The notes beneath the pieces are model-generated. The model was not told the origin of the DNA. It was given only the letters and a program-made list of their open reading frames with translations, and made no database searches. From Calothrix parasitica NIES-267 (GTDB lineage: Bacteria > Cyanobacteriota > Cyanobacteriia > Cyanobacteriales > Nostocaceae): DNA of 64,000 nt. Below, piece after piece: positions 36,457 to 45,064 of this stretch. Each line of letters opens with the position of its first letter. The stretch's first letter is position 1. The stretch lies in assembly GCF_002368095.1 (NCBI RefSeq), contig NZ_AP018227.1, forward strand, positions 7,146,123-7,210,122, given 5' to 3'. The translations under genes were made by a program, and so were the position numbers.

Positions 36457-36798
36457 ATGAATTTATTTATAGTTGCTTTACTTGCAGTTACTATCGGTAT
36501 ATGTTTTGGTGGTGTTATCGTTTTATTAATAGTTATCCAGCGTCGCCGTCAAAAGGTAGATAGTATGGTTTCTACTAATAATTTAATCGGTCTTTATGGA
36601 ACGGTAGAAGTTCCTTTCGATAATACTTGCAAGGGGAAAATTAGGGTTAATATACCGGGACAAGGTTCGACAACTGATTTTGTAGCCTGCACTGATGATT
36701 CTAAAAGTTTTCAGCCAGGGGATAGAGTTTTTATTGTGCAAGTAAGGAAAAATCAATTATGGGTAATTAGCGAAAACTCTTTGACTAATTCAGAATAA
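36457..36798 (+). CDS. NfeD-like protein (SPFH partner)
   Basis: 113 residues: one N-terminal membrane helix ('FIVALLAVTIGICFGGVIVL'), a basic stop-transfer 'QRRRQKVD', then a small beta-barrel 'LIGLYGTVEVPFDNTCKGKI ... FQPGDRVFIVQVRKNQLWV' of the NfeD C-terminal (OB-fold) type. Short NfeD proteins are established operon partners of SPFH/flotillin proteins; here the flotillin-type gene follows 24 bp downstream, which supports the assignment. Function: probably helps organise the SPFH membrane microdomain. Confidence 0.82.
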   Translation: MNLFIVALLAVTIGICFGGVIVLLIVIQRRRQKVDSMVSTNNLIGLYGTVEVPFDNTCKGKIRVNIPGQGSTTDFVACTDDSKSFQPGDRVFIVQVRKNQLWVISENSLTNSE

Positions 36799-36822
36799 TA
36801 TAACTAACAACTAACTAAAAAA

Positions 36823-38187
36823 ATGTTTAAATCAAATTTAAAACAAGAAGTTCAAAGCATACAAATAGACCAAGTAGCAGCCAATCGTCCTGTAGAAATT
36901 CAGCAAAATAATCTAGGTGGACTTTTTGGAACTAGTTTACTAATTGCAACGGGAATATTTGGTACGGTTTTAGTCGCTTGGTTTTTACAATCCTGTTTGT
37001 GTATTTGTAAACCAAATGAAGTACTGGTTATTTCTGGACGTAAACGCAAAACAAAGGAAGGTCAAGAAGTTGGATATCGCGTACTGGCTGGTGGGAGAGC
37101 GATTCGCATTCCCATTGTAGAGAAAGTTAAACGCATGGATGTGACAACTATGCCAGTACCGGTAGAGGTTCAAAATGCTTATTCTAAGGGAGGTACACCG
37201 TTAAATATTCAAGCTATTGCTAATGTAAAACTTTCTAGCAATCCGAGTATTATTGGTAATGCGATTGAAAGATTTTTGAAAAGCGATAGAAAAGAGATTT
37301 TGCGGGTAGCAAGAGAAACTCTTGAGGGTAATTTACGCGGTGTTGTTGCAACTTTAACCCCAGAAGAAGTTAACGAAGATAGACTGCAATTTGCTGAGAG
37401 TATAACCTCAGATGTCAGTCGGGATTTAATGAAATTAGGTCTGCAAATTGATACTTTAAAAATCCAAAGCGTTTCCGATGAAGTTGATTATTTAAGTTCT
37501 ATTGGAAGGAAGCGAATTGCAATGATTGTTAGAGATGCAGAAATTGCTGAATCCAACGCTTTACGGGAAGCAGAAAGTATAGAATCGCAATGTCAGCAAG
37601 AAGCAGAAGTTGCTAAAACTCAAAATCGCATTACTATTTTAGAGAAAGAAAACGAATTACGAGAAGTCAAAGCGAAGCTAGAACAACAAGCACGTTCGGA
37701 AGAAGAAATTACTACCGCAACAGTCAGAGAAAAACAAGCTTTCTTCGAGCAGAAACTGCAACAATTGCGAGCAGAATTTGAACGTCTGCGTTTAGAAGCG
37801 GATCAAGTATTACCAGCAGAAGCATCACAACAAGCAAAGCAGTTAAAAGCAAAAGGGGATGCAGCAGTAATTGCAGAAAATGCTAAAGCAGCAGCATTAG
37901 TAAACGAAATGCTCGCTCAAGTTTGGCAAGAAACCGAAACCGATGTCTCCGAATTATTCTTAATTCAGCAGTTAGAAACTATCTTAAATGAAGCTGTAGA
38001 AATTCCCAAGCGGCTGTATTTAGATAAAATCAACGTAGTTGATAGCGGTGATGGTAAATCTTTAGCAAGTCTAGTCAAAGTTTACCCAGAAATCCTCAAC
38101 CAGTATCTAGAAAGTATCAATCAAACATTAGGAATTGACGTACTCGGAACACTTTCTGGGAAGAAGGAGCGAACAATTAATAATTAA
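36823..38187 (+). CDS. Flotillin-type SPFH protein, paralogue 1
   Basis: 454 residues: N-terminal membrane helix (about 33-55, 'LLIATGIFGTVLVAWFL'), then an SPFH/band-7 domain with flotillin-like motifs 'CKPNEVLVISGRKRKT', 'GGRAIRIPIVEKVKRMDVTT', 'AYSKGGTPLNIQAIANVKL', 'ARETLEGNLRGVVATLTPEE', 'VDYLSSIGRKR'; then a long Glu/Ala/Gln coiled coil (about 240-380) and a conserved end. Flotillins oligomerise in membrane microdomains and affect protein assembly and fluidity. It directly follows the NfeD-like gene (24 bp) and is followed by a paralogue after a repeat-filled gap. Confidence 0.92.
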   Translation: MFKSNLKQEVQSIQIDQVAANRPVEIQQNNLGGLFGTSLLIATGIFGTVLVAWFLQSCLCICKPNEVLVISGRKRKTKEGQEVGYRVLAGGRAIRIPIVEKVKRMDVTTMPVPVEVQNAYSKGGTPLNIQAIANVKLSSNPSIIGNAIERFLKSDRKEILRVARETLEGNLRGVVATLTPEEVNEDRLQFAESITSDVSRDLMKLGLQIDTLKIQSVSDEVDYLSSIGRKRIAMIVRDAEIAESNALREAESIESQCQQEAEVAKTQNRITILEKENELREVKAKLEQQARSEEEITTATVREKQAFFEQKLQQLRAEFERLRLEADQVLPAEASQQAKQLKAKGDAAVIAENAKAAALVNEMLAQVWQETETDVSELFLIQQLETILNEAVEIPKRLYLDKINVVDSGDGKSLASLVKVYPEILNQYLESINQTLGIDVLGTLSGKKERTINN

Positions 38188-38230
38188 CTTTTTATGGCTC
38201 GTAGTTGCGCTTCAGCGCCAAATATGCTTG

Positions 38231-38585
38231 GCGAAGACAGCGTAACTACGAACAAATGTGAAATCTATATAGAAATGTAGCACTGCTAGGTCTTATATAA
38301 TGTGAATTCCCAATTCATATTTCTATTCACACCATATTTAGCGAAGACAGCGTAACTACGAACAAATGTGAAATCTATATAGAAATGTAGCACTGCTAGG
38401 TCTTATATAATGTGAATTCCCAATTCATATTTTTATTCACATCATACTTAGCGAAGACAGCGTAACTACGAACAAATGTGAAATCTATATAGAAATGTAG
38501 CACTGCTAGGTCTTATATAATGTGAATTCCCAATTCATATTTTTATTTACACCATATTTAGCGAAGACAGCGTAACTACTAACAA
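38231..38585 (+). repeat. 110-bp tandem repeat, 3.2 copies, between SPFH genes
   Basis: Copies start at 38231, 38341 and 38451 with exact 110-bp spacing and a partial copy at 38561-38585. Each begins GCGAAGACAGCGTAACTACG and contains a degenerate TGTAGCACTGCTAGGTCT palindrome; differences are a few bases per copy. Non-coding, and the last piece ends about 32 bp before the start codon of the second SPFH gene. Confidence 0.95.
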
Positions 38586-38617
38586 ACTATTTTTTAATCA
38601 TTCATTTGGAGAAAGTC

Positions 38618-39940
38618 ATGTTACCACTTATCGGTTTATTTTTAGGAATTTTAGGTTTTGGTTCAACTGCTGGTTATTGGATTATTCGCTATTTTTATCA
38701 TATTTGTCAGCCGAGTGAGGTGCTGATTTTTGCTGGTGGAACCCATAAAACTTCTGATGGACGCGAGGTTGGTTATCGTTTAGTCAAAGGTGGAAGCAGT
38801 ATTCAAACTCCTTTGTTTGAACGTACTTTTCGGATGGATTTGGGTAACATTATTATTGACCTTGAGGTTGTTAATGCTTACTCGAAGGGTGGTATTCCTT
38901 TGAATGTCCAAGGAGTCGCTAATATCAAAGTTGCTGGTGAGGAACCTACTATTCATAATGCTATTGAAAGATTATTAGGTAAAAGTCGCAAGCAAATTGA
39001 ACAGTTAGCTAGGGAAACTTTAGAAGGAAATCTTCGAGGTGTTTTGGCTAGTTTAACCCCGGAAGAAGTTAATGAAGATAAAATTGCGTTTGCTAAAAAT
39101 TTGCTGGAAGAAGCGGAAGACGATTTAGAAAAGTTGGGTTTGATTTTAGATAGTTTACAAATTCAGCAAATCTCTAGCGATACTAAATATCTCAAAGCTA
39201 TGGGACGCAAACAACGGGCTGAATTGTTACGAGATTCGCGAATTGCTGAAGCTGAAGCTAAAGCTAAATCGGAAATTTGTAGTTCTGAAAATGAAAAACT
39301 AGTCGCTCTAAAACGTACTGAAAGAGATTTACAGGTAGCGAAAGCTGAAGCACAAAGAAGAGTTCGAGATGCTATTACCAAACGGGTAGCAATGGTTGCT
39401 GAAGTGGAGGCTGAAGTCGGTGCTAATGTTGTGAAAACTCAAGCGGAAGTTTCAGTACAGCAAGAACGTATCAAGCAGGTGGAACAGCAATTGATAGCTG
39501 ATGTCGTAGCACCAGCAGAAGCTGAATGCAAAAGAGCGATCGCCAAAGCTAAGGGTGATGCAGCAAGTATCATTGAAGACGGTAAGGCTCAAGCTGATGG
39601 TACTAAAAAGCTGGCTGAATCTTGGCAGAATGCTGGTAGTAATGCCAAGGAAATTTTCCTACTACAAAAGTTTGATGTACTTCTAAAAGCAATGGCTTCA
39701 AGTATTCCAGAGTTAGAGGTGGAGAAGGTCACTATAATTGATGCAAGTGAAGGTAGCAATGCAAGTAAGATGGCTTCTTTCATTGAGCAACTCCGTCAAA
39801 CTACTGGTTTAGATGTACCAGAAATTATTCAAGGATTGGTAAACAATCAATCCATCAAAAGTGCGGAAGTTTCTACCGACGGAAATCATCTCCCCAAGAT
39901 ACAAATTCGCGAAGATAAGACTGGGATGAAAGATTGGTAG
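38618..39940 (+). CDS. Flotillin-type SPFH protein, paralogue 2
   Basis: 440 residues. ATG 38618 is preceded by TTTGGAGAAAG (SD); a TTG at 38606 is less likely. N-terminal membrane helix 'PLIGLFLGILGFGSTAGYWI', SPFH domain with 'CQPSEVLIFAGGTHKT', 'GGSSIQTPLFERTFRMD', 'AYSKGGIPLNVQGVANIKV', 'ARETLEGNLRGVLASLTPEE', then an Ala/Glu-rich coiled coil and a C-terminal 'LLQKFDVLLKAMASSIPELE' segment. It is clearly paralogous to 36823-38187, so the pair arose by tandem duplication, and probably forms mixed oligomers. A strong terminator follows. Confidence 0.92.
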   Translation: MLPLIGLFLGILGFGSTAGYWIIRYFYHICQPSEVLIFAGGTHKTSDGREVGYRLVKGGSSIQTPLFERTFRMDLGNIIIDLEVVNAYSKGGIPLNVQGVANIKVAGEEPTIHNAIERLLGKSRKQIEQLARETLEGNLRGVLASLTPEEVNEDKIAFAKNLLEEAEDDLEKLGLILDSLQIQQISSDTKYLKAMGRKQRAELLRDSRIAEAEAKAKSEICSSENEKLVALKRTERDLQVAKAEAQRRVRDAITKRVAMVAEVEAEVGANVVKTQAEVSVQQERIKQVEQQLIADVVAPAEAECKRAIAKAKGDAASIIEDGKAQADGTKKLAESWQNAGSNAKEIFLLQKFDVLLKAMASSIPELEVEKVTIIDASEGSNASKMASFIEQLRQTTGLDVPEIIQGLVNNQSIKSAEVSTDGNHLPKIQIREDKTGMKDW

Positions 39941-39984
39941 AAAGAATCGATAGTTAATAAATAATAAAAATTCAACTGACTCAC

Positions 39985-40020
39985 AAACCCGGTTTTTCTA
40001 AATAACCGGGTTTATTTTTT
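39985..40020 (+). terminator. Rho-independent terminator after the SPFH genes
   Basis: Stem AAACCCGG (39985-39992) / CCGGGTTT (40006-40013) followed by ATTTTTT. Confidence 0.88.
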
Positions 40021-40442
40021 CTTCCCCAATCCCCAACTAGCAATCCCTAATCCTAAATGTTCCTGCTTTGACAACCTCAAACCTAAAATTTTCATTAAAA
40101 AAAAGGTGTTATTTAATACACATCCCTAAAATCATGAAATCATTTGAAATGCAATTCTTAACTTGAAATTCAAGTGTATTTAACTTTTTATAAGGGAAAT
40201 CATCTGAATTAACTTGCTAACTCTTATTTGCTCGCAGTTGCAAGTATCTGTGACATAAGGAATTGGTGATTGGGATTTATTCAATTCCAAAACTTATACC
40301 TTGGTCAAAATTTAAGGAGATTTGCGATTGGTAAATAACCTTTGTATAGCTCATACTTCATGAGTTTTCTTCCCTAAATGCTGGTGTCTAGACAGGTTGT
40401 GTATTTGATTGTGTCCACAAATTTTCATTTCGAGTAAATTTT
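40021..40442. other. Intergenic region upstream of lipoprotein gene
   Basis: No gene is seen. The start carries CCCCAATCCCCAACT repeat remnants. Near 40260 a GAATTGGTGATTGGG / ATTCAATTCC imperfect inverted repeat is visible. It presumably holds the lipoprotein promoter. Confidence 0.35.
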
Positions 40443-41459
40443 ATGAAAAAGAACGTTCTGTTATTAGGGTTATTAGCTTCTATCAGCCTATTTGGCTGCG
40501 TTCAGAAAGATGATTTAGCTTCTAGCGATTCAATATCTGAAGATAGTAATTCTGCTTCTAATGTTTCTGCAACTACAGAGGAAACTAAAGGATTGATGGA
40601 AAGTTCTTTGGGTGAGTACCTTAAGACCAAAAACCTCAAGTTAGAAGATACCCCTCACAAAGTTGAGTATCTAGACCTGAATGGTGACAGCATCAAAGAC
40701 GCTGTAACTGTATTCACCGGTTCTAAGTCTTGTACTGATAGTGGCTGTAATATGTTGGTTCACGAGGGTCTTGGTGAGAATAAATTCAAACTTGTTTCGG
40801 ATATATCTCCCGTCAAATCACCAATTACTTTCAGTGAAACTACAACTGGTGGTTGGAAAGATGTGATTGCAAATGTTGGAAGCAAAGGAAAACCCAAAAA
40901 TGTCGCATTGAAATTTGATGGTAAGGGTTATCCAGAAAATGCATCTACTCAACCAGAGATTAAAGATAGCGAAATTTCCGGGGATAAATTCGCGTTTGAG
41001 ACTCAAGTAGATGGTTCTAAGGAAACAGCAGATAAGTCTAAGGTCGATTCTGAGAAAAGCGATAAAACTGCTAGTGCTGGATTTTCTAAGAAGTGTCAAG
41101 CAGCAATTGACAATAGTAAATCCGAAGTTGCGAATATCTCTGGAATTGGTTTAAACAAATCTAGCAAGAATGATATCAGCAGTATTTATCAAGACATACC
41201 AAAAGAGCGTTCATCAGAATATAAGTTTACCGTCGGTGGTAGAGGTGGTAAAAATATTATGTATTCGCCAGTATTCATGACTGATATTAGCAAAAACATC
41301 ATTGAAAACTGCAATAATATTGGCTCGGTTCAATTTGAAGTAGACCAAACTGACAATAGAATCGCTTATGGTTTGGTCAAGGATTCTGTGAAGAAGTTTG
41401 ATTGTGCTGCATCAAAAGATAATTCTAAACTCAAGTGGGGACAAGTTTCCTGTCAGTAG
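40443..41459 (+). CDS. Lipoprotein of unknown function
   Basis: 338 residues. N-terminus 'MKKNVLLLGLLASISLFGCV' is a clear type-II signal peptide with lipobox LFGC (Cys19). After a Ser/Asp/Asn-rich linker there are two recognisable parts: about 55-165 ('YLDLNGDSIKDAVTVFTGSK', a D-x-N-x-D-x-x-x-D repeat that resembles Ca-binding or FG-GAP-like VCBS loops) and a C-terminal part with paired cysteines (209-338). No known catalytic motif is seen. A palindromic sequence follows that may terminate it. Confidence 0.78.
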   Translation: MKKNVLLLGLLASISLFGCVQKDDLASSDSISEDSNSASNVSATTEETKGLMESSLGEYLKTKNLKLEDTPHKVEYLDLNGDSIKDAVTVFTGSKSCTDSGCNMLVHEGLGENKFKLVSDISPVKSPITFSETTTGGWKDVIANVGSKGKPKNVALKFDGKGYPENASTQPEIKDSEISGDKFAFETQVDGSKETADKSKVDSEKSDKTASAGFSKKCQAAIDNSKSEVANISGIGLNKSSKNDISSIYQDIPKERSSEYKFTVGGRGGKNIMYSPVFMTDISKNIIENCNNIGSVQFEVDQTDNRIAYGLVKDSVKKFDCAASKDNSKLKWGQVSCQ

Positions 41460-41520
41460 TATTTTCCTATAAAAATCAGGTTTTCGAGATATAACCTTTT
41501 TGGTGTTTTGAAACACTATT

Positions 41521-41555
41521 ATAGAGACGTAGCACTGCTACGTCTCTATGTTTTT
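41521..41555. terminator. GAGACGTAGC-family palindrome followed by T-run
   Basis: Arms ATAGAGACGTAGC (41521-41533) and GCTACGTCTCTAT (41537-41549) with loop ACT, followed by GTTTTTA. This copy of the dispersed palindrome has the form of a terminator for the lipoprotein gene. Confidence 0.7.
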
Positions 41556-41681
41556 ATATAGCAGCTTTCAGTTGAGTCTAATAAACTTTAACCTCACCCC
41601 GTCCTACGGACACCCCTCAACCTATCAAGGACAGGGGAAATATATACTACAATGATATTACATTAGTATATAGAATATTTT

Positions 41682-42890
41682 ATGGCAGAAATAACTAAAG
41701 AAAAAATTGAAACTACTTGGGGGATACATCCAGCCAGAAGAATAGTTTTTAATGAACTTTATCAAGGACTTTTAGCAAATGTTCAAGCTAAAAATATAGT
41801 TCGGATTATTGATGGTGATTTAGAAATTTTTAACTATACTACCCACGCTCAATATAATGCGAATTGGAATTTATTTACATTGATTGCGAGGGGGTTAGTT
41901 ATTGATGTTAAAAAGCAAGCTGTAATTGCAACACCTTTTCCTAAGTTCTTTAATTTTGGGGAAGCGAAAGTTTGGGGTGCTGATGAAGTATCTGGAGAAA
42001 TTCTAGTTTATCAAAAGTACGATGGTTCCCTAGGAATTGTATTTTGGGATGGTTATAAATGGAGGGTAGTAACGAGAGGTTCGTTTGATTCTGATGCAGC
42101 AATTTGGGGTCAAAACTGGTTAGATAAAAATATTAATCCTAATTTATTAGAAATTGGTAATACTTATCTTTTTGAAATTATTTATTCGGGAAATCGGGTA
42201 GTTGTACCTTATGATTTTCAGGGAATGGTTTTATTAAGTGCTTATGATATAAATGGGTGTGAATATTCTCGTTCGCAAGTTGAAATTGTTGGTGAAAAAC
42301 TTGGAGTGAAAGTTACAGAAGTCGAAGAGTTTGAATCAGTAAATAAATTGCTGGAAGCAGCCCAAGTTATTGATAGTAATAGCGAAGGATGGGTAATTAG
42401 GTTTGCTAACGGACATCGTTTAAAGATTAAGGGTGCAGAATATTGTCGTCTCCATCGTCTAACATCCCAGGTGACACCCTTAGCAATATGGGAAATTATG
42501 AAACAGGGTGATAATTTAGAAGTAATACGTCAGGAGTTACCCGAAGAACATTTGCAGGAATTTAATCAGATATGCTCGATTTTTGAGACTAAATTAGAAT
42601 GTTTGATTAAAGATGTTGTAGAGATTTATCACCGTAAACAACATCTCTCGAATAAAGAAATCGGATTAGCATTGAACAAAGGTAAATGGTTGGATGGGAC
42701 TCCGGTTAGTATAATAGAAAAAAAGTTTTTATTTGCTGTTAGAAAACAGAATTTTTTGAACAATGTTCGCGAACCGGGACATAGTTGTCGGAAGATGGCT
42801 TTTGAGATTTTCCGTCCTACTGGGAATTTATTGGATAGAGAGAATAGGTCACATAGCTTCGCTCCGAATTCAAAATTCAAATCCCCATAA
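41682..42890 (+). CDS. RNA ligase, T4 Rnl1-like
   Basis: 402 residues. The nucleotidyltransferase motifs of ATP-dependent RNA ligases are in order: motif I 'YQKYDGSLGIV' (AMP-accepting Lys112), motif Ia-like 'TRGSF' (131-135), motif IIIa 'YLFEIIY' (162-168), motif IV 'SEGWVIRF' (234-241), motif V 'RLKIKG' (246-251). The C-terminal helical part (about 260-370) corresponds to a specificity domain. The enzyme would seal RNA 3'-OH/5'-P ends; T4 Rnl1 repairs cleaved tRNA. No kinase/phosphatase (Pnkp), RtcB or nuclease gene is adjacent. The tail 'FAPNSKFKSP' is read from AATTCAAAATTC-type repeat-like DNA. Confidence 0.85.
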   Translation: MAEITKEKIETTWGIHPARRIVFNELYQGLLANVQAKNIVRIIDGDLEIFNYTTHAQYNANWNLFTLIARGLVIDVKKQAVIATPFPKFFNFGEAKVWGADEVSGEILVYQKYDGSLGIVFWDGYKWRVVTRGSFDSDAAIWGQNWLDKNINPNLLEIGNTYLFEIIYSGNRVVVPYDFQGMVLLSAYDINGCEYSRSQVEIVGEKLGVKVTEVEEFESVNKLLEAAQVIDSNSEGWVIRFANGHRLKIKGAEYCRLHRLTSQVTPLAIWEIMKQGDNLEVIRQELPEEHLQEFNQICSIFETKLECLIKDVVEIYHRKQHLSNKEIGLALNKGKWLDGTPVSIIEKKFLFAVRKQNFLNNVREPGHSCRKMAFEIFRPTGNLLDRENRSHSFAPNSKFKSP

Positions 42891-43029
42891 ATAAAATTTA
42901 GGAGTTTGTATCCGGTTTCTTTTTTGCTCATAGGAGTAAGCTAAGGATTTTGAGAAATTGACACGAAACAGCTTTTCTCAGAGGAGCTTAATTGCTAATA
43001 TATTTTATTTTCTACTTCCTACTCTTAAA

Positions 43030-43080
43030 TAATCACAAAAACTCGTCTTGTCACACAGGAAAGACGAGTTTTTGTGATTA
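43030..43080. terminator. Very strong 20-bp hairpin
   Basis: TAATCACAAAAACTCGTCTT (43030-43049) and its perfect complement at 43061-43080 flank the 11-nt loop GTCACACAGGA. With A- and T-rich outer stem it can terminate transcription in both directions, after the ligase gene and before the kinase genes. Confidence 0.85.
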
Positions 43081-43306
43081 TGGTAATTTTATGAAGATTT
43101 TGGGAAACCTAAGTATTAGATTCCTCTATACAGTGTATTCGCTTTGCTTAAAATACGGTTAAAAATCTAAGGTAATTCTTTTATTTACATCTCTATGTAT
43201 CTTAACCATGCTGGAGATGACAATCGAGTTGATAGCAAAGCAAACGAATATTTTTTTAGTGTTCCTATTTAAGCCAGTTTGTATTGACGATTAAGGCAGT
43301 TAATTG

Positions 43307-44947
43307 ATGATTCCTATTAATTTTCAGAAACTTTTAACTCAAAAAGATATAAGGTACCTTGTAAAAAATATTTTTGCAACAGTAGAAACACCATTATATC
43401 TAATTAGTGCTGACGGAAAAATTTTGTTTGGGACTTATCAAGAAGGATTAACCGAAAAGTATCCGGTTGAGTTATCCGGTATGACTTTTGCATGGGTAGT
43501 CGGTAATTCTAAAGGATTACAAATTTCTGAGCTGCTTTCGTTTCTAGTCAAACAAGAATTCGAGAAAAAATCTTTAGCTAAGGAATTGCTGGAAAGATAT
43601 GAAGAAATAGATTTATTTGATGAGCTATCCACACAAATTACAAATAGTTTGGATATAAATCAAATTGCTCAATTAGTTTTAGAAAGAATCAGTACAATTA
43701 TTGACTGTGATATTGGAATATTCTTATTATTAGATAAGCATACAAATCAATTAAAAGCTCTTTCTGAATTTGGTGATACTAGCTGCTTTCAATTACCGAT
43801 TATTTTAGGTGAAGGTATTTTAGGTGAAATAATTTCCAGAGGTAAAGGAGAGATTATAAATAATGTTTGTGATAGCTTAAAATGCTCTGATAATGATAGC
43901 GCAATCAACTCTTTTATTTGCGTCCCCTTGAAAAATAAACAGCAAGTAATTGCAGCTATTGCTGTTGGTAGTCAGACAACCATTAACTATACCACCGAAG
44001 AATTTAAACTCCTGAATATCTTTGCTACTCAAGCTGCAATTGCTATCGAGAAAGCTTTACTATACGAGCAAAGTTTGAATGCTGCGAAACGCGCTCAGAA
44101 ACAGGCTAAACAGCTACAGAAAACCCTTGATAAATTGCAGCAAACTCAAGCTCATCTAATACATAGCGAAAAAATGTCCAGCTTAGGACAAATGGTGGCT
44201 GGGATTGCTCATGAAATTAATAACCCGGTTAATTTTATTAAAGGAAATATCGGTTACGGTTTTAACTACGCTCAAGATTTAGTTGAATTAATAGAACTAT
44301 ATCAAAAAAACTATCCACAACCGGTATCAGAGATTGAGGAAAGAATAGAAGATATTAATTTTGATTTTTTGAAGGAAGATTTTTTAAATTTACTTAATTC
44401 GATGAAAGTAGGAGTCAACCGAATTAAAGATATTGTTCGTTCTTTAGGAATTTTTTCACACCTTGATAAAGCAGAAATTAAAGCAGTTAATATCCATGAA
44501 GGTATTGATGGAACTTTAATGATTTTAAATCATCGCTTGAGTGGAAACAAAAAATGTAAAGATATCGAAATCGTCAAAGAATACGGTGATATACCTTTAG
44601 TAAATTGCTATGCAGGACAATTAAATCAAGTATTTATGAATATCCTTAGTAATGCAATCGATGCTTTGCAGGATAAAGGTGATTTGATTATAATTCGTAC
44701 TCAAATGGAGGGAAATAATTGGGTAAAAATCTCCATTATAGATAATGGACCTGGAATTGAAGAAGATATTCAAAAAAAATTATATGACCCATTTTTTACT
44801 ACTAAAGAAGTTGGCAAAGGTACGGGTTTAGGTATGGCTATTAGCTATCAGATTGTAGTAGAAAAGCATCGTGGATGTCTCAATTGCGTATCGGAATTAG
44901 ATAGAGGTACAGAATTTGAGATTAAAATACCAATTGAATCTAATTAA
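43307..44947 (+). CDS. GAF-domain sensor histidine kinase
   Basis: 546 residues (ATG 43307; a TTG one codon earlier). In order: an N-terminal PAS-like region (about 10-95), a GAF domain (about 115-250, 'LVLERISTIIDCDIGIFLLL', 'INSFICVPLKNKQQVIAAIA'), a coiled coil, HisKA with 'MVAGIAHEINNPVNFIKGNI' (phospho-His302), and HATPase with N-box 'QVFMNILSNAIDAL', G1 'DNGPGI', F-box 'FFTT', G2 'GKGTGLGMAIS'. No membrane segment, so a soluble sensor. A hybrid kinase gene and a receiver gene follow on the same strand, suggesting a relay. Confidence 0.93.
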   Translation: MIPINFQKLLTQKDIRYLVKNIFATVETPLYLISADGKILFGTYQEGLTEKYPVELSGMTFAWVVGNSKGLQISELLSFLVKQEFEKKSLAKELLERYEEIDLFDELSTQITNSLDINQIAQLVLERISTIIDCDIGIFLLLDKHTNQLKALSEFGDTSCFQLPIILGEGILGEIISRGKGEIINNVCDSLKCSDNDSAINSFICVPLKNKQQVIAAIAVGSQTTINYTTEEFKLLNIFATQAAIAIEKALLYEQSLNAAKRAQKQAKQLQKTLDKLQQTQAHLIHSEKMSSLGQMVAGIAHEINNPVNFIKGNIGYGFNYAQDLVELIELYQKNYPQPVSEIEERIEDINFDFLKEDFLNLLNSMKVGVNRIKDIVRSLGIFSHLDKAEIKAVNIHEGIDGTLMILNHRLSGNKKCKDIEIVKEYGDIPLVNCYAGQLNQVFMNILSNAIDALQDKGDLIIIRTQMEGNNWVKISIIDNGPGIEEDIQKKLYDPFFTTKEVGKGTGLGMAISYQIVVEKHRGCLNCVSELDRGTEFEIKIPIESN

Positions 44948-45064
44948 GACAATTATATTAGTTTGATAAGTTTTTCATTATTTATAAGAAGTTAATCAAA
45001 ATAAATTTAATTTATCTATTAACAAATTAAGCTAAATTACCATAATTATACTTTTATCATAAAT

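Noticed and set aside
38231-38585. CRISPR-like spaced repeats
   Set aside because: The whole 110-bp unit repeats, with no variable spacers.
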